Shown here: in pieces, positions 1-5,247 of the stretch
How the letters are laid out: every line of letters begins with the position of its first letter
How positions within the stretch are numbered: position 1 is the stretch's first letter
NCBI GenBank assembly: GCA_005877565.1
Contig: VBOK01000194.1
Location: forward strand, 1-5,247
Origin: Nitrospirota bacterium
GTDB lineage: Bacteria; Nitrospirota; Nitrospiria; Nitrospirales; NS-4
Reading direction: 5' to 3'
DNA: 5,247 nucleotides
The notes under the pieces: model-generated
Databases searched by the model: none
What the model saw: the letters and a program-made list of their open reading frames with translations, nothing else
What the model was told of the DNA's origin: nothing
Position numbers and translations under genes: made by a program

Positions 1-726
1 CACCGTGTGCACGGTGCTCAGCACAAGGTGGCCGGTCTCGGACGCCTTCAGGCACAGCTCGGCCGTCTCGCGGTCGCGTATCTCGCCGACGAGGATGACC
101 TTCGGCGCCTGACGGAGCGCGGCGCGAAGGCCGTTGGCGAAAGTGTCGAAGTCGCCGCCCAGTTCCCGCTGGTTGAAGGTCGCCTTGAGGTTGGGATGGA
201 CGTACTCGACCGGGTCCTCCAGGGTGACGATGTGGATGGACTTGGTCTCGTTGAACTCCCGCAGCAGCGCGGCCAGCGAGGTGGTTTTTCCGACGCCGGT
301 GGCGCCCGTCACCAGGATCAGGCCGTTTTTCTCCTTGGTCATCTTCCGGAATGCGTCCGGCAGCTTGAGATCGTCAACGGACGGGATCAGGGTCTCCAGT
401 TTCCGCATGACGACCGACAAGTTTCCCCGCTGGGAGAAGATGTTGACGCGGAACCGGGCCTTCCCGGTCAGGAAGTATGAAGTGTCGCAGGATCCCTGCT
501 GCAGGAGCATCTGGGTCAGACGGCGGTCGTTGTGTATGAGGTTGAGCGCGAAGATCTCGGTCTGAAAGGGGGTCAGGTTCTCGATGGGCTGGGTGACCTT
601 TACCGGGACCAACTCGCCTGCCGATTCCACCTGTAGCGGGCGGTCCACCGAGAGGTTCAGGTCCGACACCAGGTCGTGCGAGTCGAGCATCGCGGCCATC
701 AGCGTATCCATCTGGGCTTTTCTCAT
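1..726 (-). CDS. PilT/PilU-family type IV pilus retraction ATPase (PilU-like), 3' end outside window
   Basis: Secretion ATPase of the PilT/PilU family, expected to form a cytoplasmic hexamer at the base of the type IV pilus and power retraction. Reading the minus strand from ATG 726-724 gives 242 open residues up to the window edge; a full protein would be roughly 350-400. The N-terminal domain carries SDLNLS (21-26) and ARFRVNIFSQRG (90-101). Walker A is GATGVGKTT (141-149), the Asp box is TLEDPVE (168-174), Walker B is VILVGE (210-215), and the His-box region GHLVLSTVH lies near the visible end. The stretch before Walker B reads RQAPK, where PilT normally has REDPD; RQAP is typical of PilU. 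The gene starts 21 bases after the pilT stop, with an AGAGGA ribosome site (732-737) 5 bases before the ATG, so the two are almost certainly cotranscribed. Family membership is secure. PilU rather than second-PilT status is inference, because the C-terminus is not visible. Confidence 0.9.
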   Translation of the reverse strand, partial: MRKAQMDTLMAAMLDSHDLVSDLNLSVDRPLQVESAGELVPVKVTQPIENLTPFQTEIFALNLIHNDRRLTQMLLQQGSCDTSYFLTGKARFRVNIFSQRGNLSVVMRKLETLIPSVDDLKLPDAFRKMTKEKNGLILVTGATGVGKTTSLAALLREFNETKSIHIVTLEDPVEYVHPNLKATFNQRELGGDFDTFANGLRAALRQAPKVILVGEIRDRETAELCLKASETGHLVLSTVHTV

Positions 727-747
727 GACATCCTCTCTCGCCGGCGC

Positions 748-1833
748 TCACGCGCTCCCGCCCCACTCCTCCAGTTGGCTCTTCAGGAACGGCCGGAACT
801 TCGCCTTATCGATGCAATTCGAGTAGGCTACCTCTGGGCTGACCCACTTCTTCTGCAACACCTCCATGATCGAATCGTCGAGGGTCTGCATCCCGAATTG
901 TTTGCCTACCTGGATGGCCGAGGGGATCTGGAAGGTCTTGTTCTCCCGGATCAGGTTGGCAATGGCCGGCGTGACCACCATGATTTCCAGCGCCGCGCAC
1001 CGTCCCTTCCTGTCAATGCGTTTGAGGAGGGTCTGCGCCACGACCAGTTTGAGGCTGGTGGACAACGCGCTGCGGATCTGCGTCTGTTCCTCCTGGGGGA
1101 AGACTTCGATGATCCGGTCCACGGTTTTGGCTGCGTTGGTCGTGTGCAACGTACTGAGGACCAGGTGCCCCGTCTCGGCCGCCTCGATCGCCAGTCGGAT
1201 CGTCTCGAGATCCCGCATCTCGCCGACGAGGATGATGTCGGGATCCTCGCGAAGCGCGCCCCTCAAAGCCGCGGCGAATGAGCGGGTGTGCGTTCCCACC
1301 TCACGGTGGTTCACCAGACAGCCTTGGCTCTGGTGCACGAACTCAATCGGGTCCTCGACGGTGATGATGTGGTCTTTGCGGTGCTTGTTGGCGTAGTCGA
1401 TCATCGCGGCCAGCGAAGTGGACTTGCCGCTGCCCGTCGGCCCTGTGAACAGGACCAGTCCTTTGTGCAGCATCGCGGCCCGCTTCAGGATGGCCGGAAG
1501 CGCCAGATCGTCCATCGTGTTCACCTTGGTGGGGATCTGTCGAAATACCGCCCCGCAGCCGTACTTCTGGTTGAAAAAATTGCACCGAAAGCGCGCGACG
1601 CCCGGAATCTCGTACCCGAAGTCGACATCGCCGGTCTCCTCGTACTGTTTGATCTTGAGCTCGGGGGCGATCTCATAGAGCATGGCCTTCAGCTCGCCGT
1701 CCTCCAACACCTTGTACTTGACCCGCTCCATATCCCCGTGCAGACGGATAATCGGCTGCTGTCCGGACACCAAGTGGAGGTCCGATGCGCCCTGGTCGAA
1801 TATCAACTTAAAAAACGCGTCTATCTTCGCCAT
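748..1833 (-). CDS. pilT: Type IV pilus retraction ATPase PilT (twitching motility)
   Basis: Hexameric cytoplasmic motor that hydrolyses ATP to disassemble the type IV pilus, driving twitching, surface sensing and DNA uptake in known systems. The 361 residues match the usual family length. Visible motifs in order are ASDLHLVSG (16-24) and RFRCNFF (81-87) in the N-terminal domain, then in the core Walker A GPTGSGKST (131-139), Asp box TVEDPIE (158-164), Walker B DIILVGE (199-205) and His box GHLVLSTLHT (222-231). The C-terminal retraction motif appears as AIANLIRE (290-297), with Ala at the third position where PilT classically has Arg. The SAIQVGKQFGMQTLDDSI block (305-322) is also characteristic of PilT. 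The start is well supported: GGGAGGA (1841-1847) lies 7 bases upstream of the ATG, and a promoter sits further up at 1893-1921. It is the first gene of a two-gene unit with the downstream PilU-like ATPase. Confidence 0.96.
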   Translation of the reverse strand: MAKIDAFFKLIFDQGASDLHLVSGQQPIIRLHGDMERVKYKVLEDGELKAMLYEIAPELKIKQYEETGDVDFGYEIPGVARFRCNFFNQKYGCGAVFRQIPTKVNTMDDLALPAILKRAAMLHKGLVLFTGPTGSGKSTSLAAMIDYANKHRKDHIITVEDPIEFVHQSQGCLVNHREVGTHTRSFAAALRGALREDPDIILVGEMRDLETIRLAIEAAETGHLVLSTLHTTNAAKTVDRIIEVFPQEEQTQIRSALSTSLKLVVAQTLLKRIDRKGRCAALEIMVVTPAIANLIRENKTFQIPSAIQVGKQFGMQTLDDSIMEVLQKKWVSPEVAYSNCIDKAKFRPFLKSQLEEWGGSA

Positions 1834-1892
1834 CCGCTCGTCCTCCCAAGCTCATCCCGACGCGCGCGCCACGAGGCCCAACTGATGCGGCA

Positions 1893-1921
1893 AACGTAGC
1901 ATAACCCTCCATGCGAATCAA
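1893..1921 (-). promoter_or_regulatory. Predicted sigma70-type promoter of the pilT operon
   Basis: On the minus strand, TTGATT (-35, 1921-1916) is followed by a 17-base spacer and TACGTT (-10, 1898-1893). Transcription should begin near 1886, leaving a leader of about 53 bases that contains the GGGAGGA ribosome site of pilT. It stands back to back with the plus-strand promoter at 1935-1963, with 13 bases between the two -35 boxes. The prediction rests on sequence only. Confidence 0.6.
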
Positions 1922-1934
1922 CCGCCGGGCTTCA

Positions 1935-1963
1935 TTGACAAAGGGGGCGAAGAGGCCTACGCT
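1935..1963 (+). promoter_or_regulatory. Predicted sigma70-type promoter of the small CXXC protein gene
   Basis: A perfect -35 box TTGACA (1935-1940), a 17-base spacer and TACGCT (1958-1963) as the -10. The expected transcription start is about 1969-1971, on or next to the ATG at 1971, so the message would be leaderless. The element closely resembles the promoter at 2257-2285 over the -35, the first spacer bases (AAGG), the last spacer bases (GCC) and the -10. Confidence 0.7.
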
Positions 1964-1970
1964 TCCTCCC

Positions 1971-2216
1971 ATGCTCGACCTTTTTGACTTTTCCACGCCC
2001 ATCCTGTGCGAGTTCTGCACGCTCCCCATCCCGATCAAGCCGGACTCCAAGGTCCATCTGATCCGGCTTGACGAAGGACCGGCCATCTTCCCGATCTGCC
2101 CGACCTGCGGCCGCCTCCAGCGCCCCCGTCTCGTCAGAGACGGCAAGCTCTACCTGGTCGACCTCAGCGACGAGCAGATGGAGACACTCCAGGTACTGTA
2201 CAAGTTGAATCTCTAG
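1971..2216 (+). CDS. Small hypothetical CX2C...CX2C (zinc-ribbon-like) protein
   Basis: An 81-residue protein I do not recognise. It contains two cysteine pairs, CEFC (13-16) and CPTC (43-46), 26 residues apart and the second followed by Gly. This is the layout of a zinc-ribbon or similar four-cysteine metal site. No signal peptide or membrane segment is visible, so it is probably cytoplasmic. The C-terminal part (RDGKLYLVDLSDEQMETLQVLYKLNL spans 56-81) looks like a short strand followed by a helix. An upstream in-frame ATG at 1911 would add 20 residues. I prefer 1971 because the promoter lies inside that extension and would start transcription near 1970, and neither ATG has a Shine-Dalgarno site. 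It is divergent from pilT, but sharing a promoter region does not by itself imply a pilus role. Possible functions include protein or nucleic-acid binding, and the sequence does not decide between them. Confidence 0.75.
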   Translation: MLDLFDFSTPILCEFCTLPIPIKPDSKVHLIRLDEGPAIFPICPTCGRLQRPRLVRDGKLYLVDLSDEQMETLQVLYKLNL

Positions 2217-2256
2217 GCTCCTTCCCTTTTAACCTTTTCTCCGCTGACGTGTCTCA

Positions 2257-2285
2257 TTGACAAAGGCAGTTAAGCAGCCTACCCT
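2257..2285 (+). promoter_or_regulatory. Predicted sigma70-type promoter of the coiled-coil protein gene
   Basis: TTGACA (2257-2262), a 17-base spacer and TACCCT (2280-2285). Transcription should start near 2292, just upstream of the GGAGG ribosome site (2297-2301) and the ATG at 2306. From CA before the -35 to TC after the -10, about 26 of 33 bases match the promoter at 1935-1963, including part of the spacer. Confidence 0.7.
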
Positions 2286-2305
2286 TCACACTCGACGGAG
2301 GCGGC

Positions 2306-2773
2306 ATGGACCGGGAACTTGTTCAGTACTTAGATGAGAAGTTTCAGACGCAGGAGCAGCGATTCCAGCACCTTCTCGATCAGCGCCTTGAAGGTGTAAA
2401 TGTGCGCCTAGAAGGTGTTAGTGCTCGCTTTGACGGTGTAAACGCGCGATTTGATCGAGTCGAGCAACGCCTTGATAGCCACGATCAGCGGTTTGAGCAA
2501 GTCAATGACCGGTTTGAAGAGCTCAAGCGCCACACCGGCGTGCTGGTCGAGGGCCTCCGCCACGAGATCCAGCAGGTGGCTGAGGGGCTCTTGGTGCACA
2601 TCGAAGTCCGGCACCGGGAGGACCGAGACTATTTCGACCGCAAGTTCGAGGATATGTCTGCCCTCTTCCGCAGTTCTCACGACCATCTGCAGCAGCAACA
2701 GGACCAGCTCCGCCAATCGCAGGACCAGCTTCAACAGCGCGTGGAGACCCTCGAACAGAAGCAGCAAAATTAG
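2306..2773 (+). CDS. Small coiled-coil protein with tandem heptads, function unknown
   Basis: A 155-residue, strongly charged protein with no proline, cysteine or tryptophan, as expected for one long helix. Residues 27-75 are seven consecutive heptads of the form R-(L/F)-(E/D)-x-(V/H/L)-x-x, each starting with Arg at 27, 34, 41, 48, 55, 62 and 69. A less regular helical part follows (76-125), then a glutamine-rich tail (129-155) with two QDQL units one heptad apart. No signal peptide or membrane segment is seen, so it is probably a cytoplasmic dimer or trimer. GGAGG (2297-2301) lies 4 bases before the ATG, and a dedicated promoter lies at 2257-2285. Low-complexity coiled coils of this type match many unrelated proteins by composition, so similarity to SMC-, SNARE- or phage-like proteins would not show function. 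The first heptads use more A/T-ending codons (GTA, GTT, AAT, GAA) than the rest of the window. Confidence 0.85.
   Translation: MDRELVQYLDEKFQTQEQRFQHLLDQRLEGVNVRLEGVSARFDGVNARFDRVEQRLDSHDQRFEQVNDRFEELKRHTGVLVEGLRHEIQQVAEGLLVHIEVRHREDRDYFDRKFEDMSALFRSSHDHLQQQQDQLRQSQDQLQQRVETLEQKQQN
2384..2530 (+). repeat. Seven tandem 21-base units encoding heptads
   Basis: Seven in-frame 21-base units start with an Arg codon (CGC, CGA or CGG) followed by CTT, CTA or TTT. The first three units are closest to each other (CGCCTTGAAGGTGTAAATG, CGCCTAGAAGGTGTTAGTG and CGCTTTGACGGTGTAAACG), and later ones are more diverged. The pattern suggests growth by local duplication. A second, smaller echo is CAGGACCAGCT at 2699-2709 and 2720-2730, also 21 bases apart. 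Confidence 0.8.
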
Positions 2774-2808
2774 GCCCCTCCTCCTCGTTTTCCTTAATCT
2801 TGATGTAG

Positions 2809-2828
2809 GGGCGGGATTCATCCCGCCC
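2809..2828. repeat. GC-rich palindrome (dispersed-repeat-like hairpin)
   Basis: Arms GGGCGGGA (2809-2816) and TCCCGCCC (2821-2828) form a perfect 8-base stem around TTCA. It starts 36 bases after the coiled-coil gene stop. No T run follows, so it is not a standard intrinsic terminator, although it could pause polymerase or protect the mRNA 3' end. It resembles the short GC-rich palindromes dispersed between genes in many bacterial genomes. Confidence 0.7.
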
Positions 2829-2838
2829 GGATTGCCAG

Positions 2839-2934
2839 CCCCTCGCCCCTGGCGGGAGAGGTAAGGGTGAGGGGACCGCAATGACAGGCCGCCCCCCCTC
2901 ACCTTCATCCTCTCCCCCGAAACGGGGGCGAGGG
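2839..2934. repeat. Imperfect inverted repeat pair between coiled-coil gene and dnaE
   Basis: The segment 2839-2874 (starting CCCCTCGCCCC, ending GGGTGAGGGG) is approximately the reverse complement of 2895-2934 (starting CCCCTCACC, ending GGCGAGGG), with about 20 bases between. Each arm also folds on itself. In the first, 2839-2850 pairs with 2863-2874 at 10 of 12 positions. In the second, CCCCCG (2914-2919) pairs with CGGGGG (2923-2928), extended outwards by TTCATCC (2904-2910) with GGATGAA (2933-2939). This looks like two oppositely oriented copies of a dispersed intergenic repeat. Confidence 0.7.
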
Positions 2935-2943
2935 ATGAACGGA

Positions 2944-2972
2944 TTGACTTCGAAAGAGGTCGTCGCTAGAAT
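2944..2972 (+). promoter_or_regulatory. Predicted sigma70-type promoter of dnaE
   Basis: TTGACT (-35, 2944-2949), a 17-base spacer and TAGAAT (-10, 2967-2972), each one mismatch from consensus. Transcription should begin around 2979, giving a leader of roughly 36 bases before the GTG at 3015. It lies directly after the last hairpin of the repeat cluster, so the repeats stay outside the dnaE message. Confidence 0.75.
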
Positions 2973-3002
2973 GAGCCGGCGTGTCAGAGACGCCGAGACC
3001 AT

Positions 3003-3009
3003 AAGGAAG
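3003..3009 (+). promoter_or_regulatory. Ribosome binding site fixing the GTG start of dnaE
   Basis: AAGGAAG at 3003-3009 lies 5 bases before GTG 3015-3017. Upstream in the same frame a stop (TAG, 2967-2969) is reached without any ATG, GTG or TTG, so 3015 is the furthest possible start. The next conserved residues (FVHLHVHT) follow at once. Confidence 0.8.
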
Positions 3010-3014
3010 CCTGC

Positions 3015-5247
3015 GTGGCGTCCCAGTTCGTCCACCTCCACGTTCACACCCAGTACAGTCTGCTCGACGGGGCCAATCCGATCGACGCCCTGGTGCAGGA
3101 GGCCAAGGGCTTTGGCATGCCGGCCCTGGCCGTCACGGACCACGGCAACCTCTTCGGGGCCATCGAGTTTTACCAGAAGGCCACCGCCGCCGGCATCAAG
3201 CCGATCATCGGCTGCGAGGCCTACCTCGCCCCGAAGAGCCGGTTCGATCGGGAAGGGCAGTTCGCCCACAACGAGTACTACCACCTGATCCTGCTGGCCG
3301 CGAACCGGACCGGCTACCAGAACCTCCTCAAGCTCGCCAGCAAGGCGTACCTGGAAGGGTTCTACTACAAGCCGCGGATGGACAAGGATTTGCTCGTCGA
3401 GCATCACGACGGCCTCATTGCGCTCTCCGGCTGCCTGAGCGGCGAGGTCCCCTACCTCATCGGCCAGGGACGGCTGGAGGACGCGCTGCGCACCGCCGCC
3501 GAGTACCGGGACATCTTCGGTCCCGATCACTACTTTCTGGAAGTCCAGGAGAATGGCGTGCCCGAACAGCAGGTCGCCAACCAGGGGCTGCGGGACATCC
3601 ACAAGCGCCTTGGCGTCCCGCTGGTGGCCACCAACGACTGCCATTATTTAAAGAAGGGCGACGCCAAGGTCCATGACATTCTGCTCTGCCTGCAGACCGG
3701 CAAGACGGTGACCGATCCGAACCGCATGCGCTTTCAGACCGACCAGCTCTACGTGAAGTCCACGGACGAGATGCTGGCCGCGTTCCACGAGTGGCCCGAG
3801 GCAGTCTGGAACACGGCCCGTGTGGCGGAGATGTCCGAACTCGCCTTCACGTTCGGCAAGTCCCACCTCCCGCACTACACGGTGCCGGAGGGAGAGACGC
3901 TGGAGAGCTACCTCGACAAGCTCGCCCGGAAGGGACTGGCGGAGCGCCTGCGCGAGCGTCCGTCAGGCCTTCCCGCTTCCCAGTACCAACAGCGCCTGCG
4001 GGACGAGCTGACCGTGATCACCTCGATGGGGTTTGCGGGCTACTTCCTGATCGTCTGGGACATCATCAACTGCGCCCGCTCGCGGGGCATCCCCGTCGGC
4101 CCCGGACGCGGCTCCAGCGCCGGCAGCCTGGTGGCTTACGCGCTGCGCATCACCGACCTGGACCCGCTCGTGTACGGGCTGCTGTTCGAGCGCTTCCTGA
4201 ATCCCGAGCGCATCTCCCTGCCCGACATTGACATGGACTTCTGCATGGACCGCCGCCAGGAAGTCATCAACTACGTGGTCGAGAAGTACGGGAAAGACCA
4301 TGTCTGCCAGATCATCACGTTCGGCACCATGAAGGCCAAGGCCGCCATCCGCGACGTGGGCCGCGTGATGGAGATGCCGTACGCCGAGGTGGACCGCATC
4401 GCTAAGCTCGTCCCCGACCAGCTCCATATCACGCTGGACGACGCGCTGGAGTCCGAGTCGCGCCTCAGGGAACTGGTGGACACCGACCCCAAGATCCGCG
4501 ACGTCTTCGAGACGGCGCGCGCCTTGGAGCACTCGCCGCGACACGCCTCCACCCATGCGGCCGGCGTCGTCATCTCACACGATCCCTTGACGGCCCATGT
4601 GCCCCTCTACAAAGGATCGAAGGAGACCGACGAGGTCGTGACGCAGTTTCCGATGGGCGACGTCGAGAAGGTCGGGCTGGTGAAGTTCGACCTGCTGGGG
4701 CTCAAGACCCTGACGATGATCGCCCATGCCGAGCGCCTGATCAACACCAAGCGGCAAGCCGAGGCGACTGATCAAACCCACCCACCCCAGGCGCCGTTGC
4801 ACCCGCCCACCCCGAGCCTGTCAGAACAGGCTCCTTTCCACGGGGACGCGCCCCTTCAGCCGTTTGTTGTCGCTAATCTGCCTCTGGACGATCCGCAGAC
4901 GTTCGCGCTGCTCTCCTCCGGCAAGACCATGGGCCTCTTCCAGTTGGAGAGCGCGGGCATGCGCGACCTGCTCACCGGGCTCCGCCCCGACCGCCTCGAG
5001 GACATCATCGCCATCATCGCCCTGTACCGGCCGGGTCCCATGGACCTGATCTCCGACTTCATCCGGCGCAAGCAGGGAAAGGTCCCGATCACCTACGAGG
5101 TGCCGGCCCTGGAGGAGCTCCTGAAGGAGACCTACGGGGTGATCGTCTACCAGGAACAGGTCATGGCGATCGCGAACAAGGTCGCGGGCTTCTCGCTCGG
5201 CCAGGCGGACCTCATGCGGCGCGCGATGGGCAAGAAGAAGCCGGAGG
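3015..5247 (+). CDS. dnaE: DNA polymerase III alpha subunit DnaE, 3' end outside window
   Basis: Catalytic subunit of the replicative DNA polymerase, a C-family polymerase working with the beta clamp. The visible 744 of an expected 1150 or so residues include the PHP domain (about 1-275), the palm and the start of the fingers. The PHP metal motifs look intact: HLHVH (7-11), TDHGN (41-45), GCEAY (66-70), YYH (88-90), SGC (138-140) and NDCH (207-210). An active, possibly proofreading, PHP site is therefore possible, unlike E. coli DnaE, where these residues are degenerate. The palm shows GPGRGSSAGS (362-371) and the catalytic aspartates PDIDMD (D404, D406) and KFD (D559), matching E. coli D401, D403 and D555. 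YRPGPMD and the YGVIVYQEQVM block follow. Between LTMI and LPLDD there are 52 residues against 23 in E. coli, and the extra part is proline-rich. The start is GTG with a good ribosome site and its own promoter. No dnaQ-like exonuclease domain is seen in the visible part, arguing against PolC. Confidence 0.97.
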   Translation, partial: MASQFVHLHVHTQYSLLDGANPIDALVQEAKGFGMPALAVTDHGNLFGAIEFYQKATAAGIKPIIGCEAYLAPKSRFDREGQFAHNEYYHLILLAANRTGYQNLLKLASKAYLEGFYYKPRMDKDLLVEHHDGLIALSGCLSGEVPYLIGQGRLEDALRTAAEYRDIFGPDHYFLEVQENGVPEQQVANQGLRDIHKRLGVPLVATNDCHYLKKGDAKVHDILLCLQTGKTVTDPNRMRFQTDQLYVKSTDEMLAAFHEWPEAVWNTARVAEMSELAFTFGKSHLPHYTVPEGETLESYLDKLARKGLAERLRERPSGLPASQYQQRLRDELTVITSMGFAGYFLIVWDIINCARSRGIPVGPGRGSSAGSLVAYALRITDLDPLVYGLLFERFLNPERISLPDIDMDFCMDRRQEVINYVVEKYGKDHVCQIITFGTMKAKAAIRDVGRVMEMPYAEVDRIAKLVPDQLHITLDDALESESRLRELVDTDPKIRDVFETARALEHSPRHASTHAAGVVISHDPLTAHVPLYKGSKETDEVVTQFPMGDVEKVGLVKFDLLGLKTLTMIAHAERLINTKRQAEATDQTHPPQAPLHPPTPSLSEQAPFHGDAPLQPFVVANLPLDDPQTFALLSSGKTMGLFQLESAGMRDLLTGLRPDRLEDIIAIIALYRPGPMDLISDFIRRKQGKVPITYEVPALEELLKETYGVIVYQEQVMAIANKVAGFSLGQADLMRRAMGKKKPE
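4814..4833. repeat. Palindrome inside dnaE, within the proline-rich insertion
   Basis: Arms GAGCCTGT (4814-4821) and ACAGGCTC (4826-4833) form a perfect 8-base stem with loop CAGA. It is flanked by CCCCG (4810-4814) and CGGGG (4841-4845), which could extend the structure with interior mismatches. It is read in frame as part of PSLSEQAP (600-607) in a segment absent from E. coli DnaE. It looks like a dispersed palindromic repeat that landed in frame, but one copy in this window cannot prove that. Confidence 0.65.

Larger units (their letters stand above)
2774..2943. other. Non-coding repeat-rich spacer, no gene seen
   Basis: The spacer between the coiled-coil gene and the dnaE promoter is filled by the palindromes described separately. 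Open frames crossing it are made of G- and C-run codons, lack credible starts and read into dnaE on the wrong strand or frame. No tRNA cloverleaf or intrinsic terminator with a T tract is visible. Transcription from the coiled-coil gene may therefore read towards dnaE unless the hairpins or Rho stop it. Confidence 0.6.

Noticed and set aside
727..747. Frameshift or fusion between the two PilT-family genes
   Set aside because: A proper stop, a 21-base gap, a ribosome site and a new ATG show two separate genes, each starting with its own N-terminal domain.
374..766. Minus-strand frame of 130 codons over the start of the PilU-like gene
   Set aside because: It is a shifted-frame shadow of the PilU-like ATPase, whose true frame carries all the motifs.
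1911..1970. Twenty-residue N-terminal extension of the small CXXC protein from ATG 1911
   Set aside because: The predicted promoter lies inside it, it has no ribosome site, and its composition (Arg, Lys, Thr) is what promoter DNA would encode by chance. It also overlaps the -35/spacer of the divergent pilT promoter.
2384..2530. CRISPR-like direct repeats
   Set aside because: The 21-base units are contiguous without spacers, lie in a coding frame and encode protein heptads.
2809..2828. Intrinsic terminator of the coiled-coil gene
   Set aside because: The stem is strong but no T run follows it in either direction, so standard Rho-independent termination is not supported.
2971..3288. ATG at 2971 as a start for a gene overlapping dnaE
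   Set aside because: It overlaps the end of the dnaE -10 box and reads dnaE in another frame, giving a Pro/Ser/Arg-rich product with no recognisable motif.
2523..3644. Long open frame on the minus strand (373 codons) opposite the coiled-coil gene and dnaE
   Set aside because: It is antisense to clear dnaE codons, crosses the repeat-rich spacer and shows no recognisable domain. Long antisense frames are expected in GC-rich coding DNA.

Overview
This is a GC-rich bacterial chromosomal window holding five genes, two of them cut by the window edges. The dense coding, short intergenic gaps, consensus-like sigma70 promoters, paired type IV pilus retraction ATPases and dispersed GC-rich palindromes suggest a Gram-negative environmental bacterium. 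A Nitrospirota/Nitrospira-like genome is my best guess, but it rests on general resemblance and no search was possible.

Layout. Positions 1-1833, minus strand, hold a two-gene pilus-retraction cassette. A canonical PilT (748-1833) is followed after 21 bases by a second, PilU-like PilT-family ATPase (1-726, running off the left edge). Positions 1834-1970 are a compact divergent promoter region: a minus-strand promoter for pilT (1893-1921) and a plus-strand promoter (1935-1963) for a small CX2C...CX2C protein (1971-2216). That second promoter ends only 7 bases before the ATG, which predicts a leaderless mRNA. Next is a small alpha-helical coiled-coil protein (2306-2773) built from seven tandem heptads and driven by a near-copy of the preceding promoter. 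Positions 2774-3014 hold a cluster of GC-rich hairpins and an imperfect inverted repeat, then a strong promoter (2944-2972) and a Shine-Dalgarno site for dnaE. dnaE, the replicative DNA polymerase III alpha subunit, starts with GTG at 3015 and runs off the right edge with 744 residues visible.

Function. PilT and the PilU-like protein probably act together as hexameric motors that depolymerise type IV pili. DnaE is the replicative polymerase and keeps what look like intact metal-binding residues in its PHP domain, plus a proline-rich insertion of about 29 residues containing a DNA palindrome. The two small genes have no function I can assign. All four promoters seen have a 17-base spacer, and the two small-gene promoters are similar to each other across the spacer as well.

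I see no new multi-gene system. The points most worth a second look are the leaderless small CXXC protein with its twin promoter, the palindrome-bearing insertion in DnaE, the altered AIRNLIRE motif of PilT, and the altered acidic residues before Walker B in the PilU-like ATPase.
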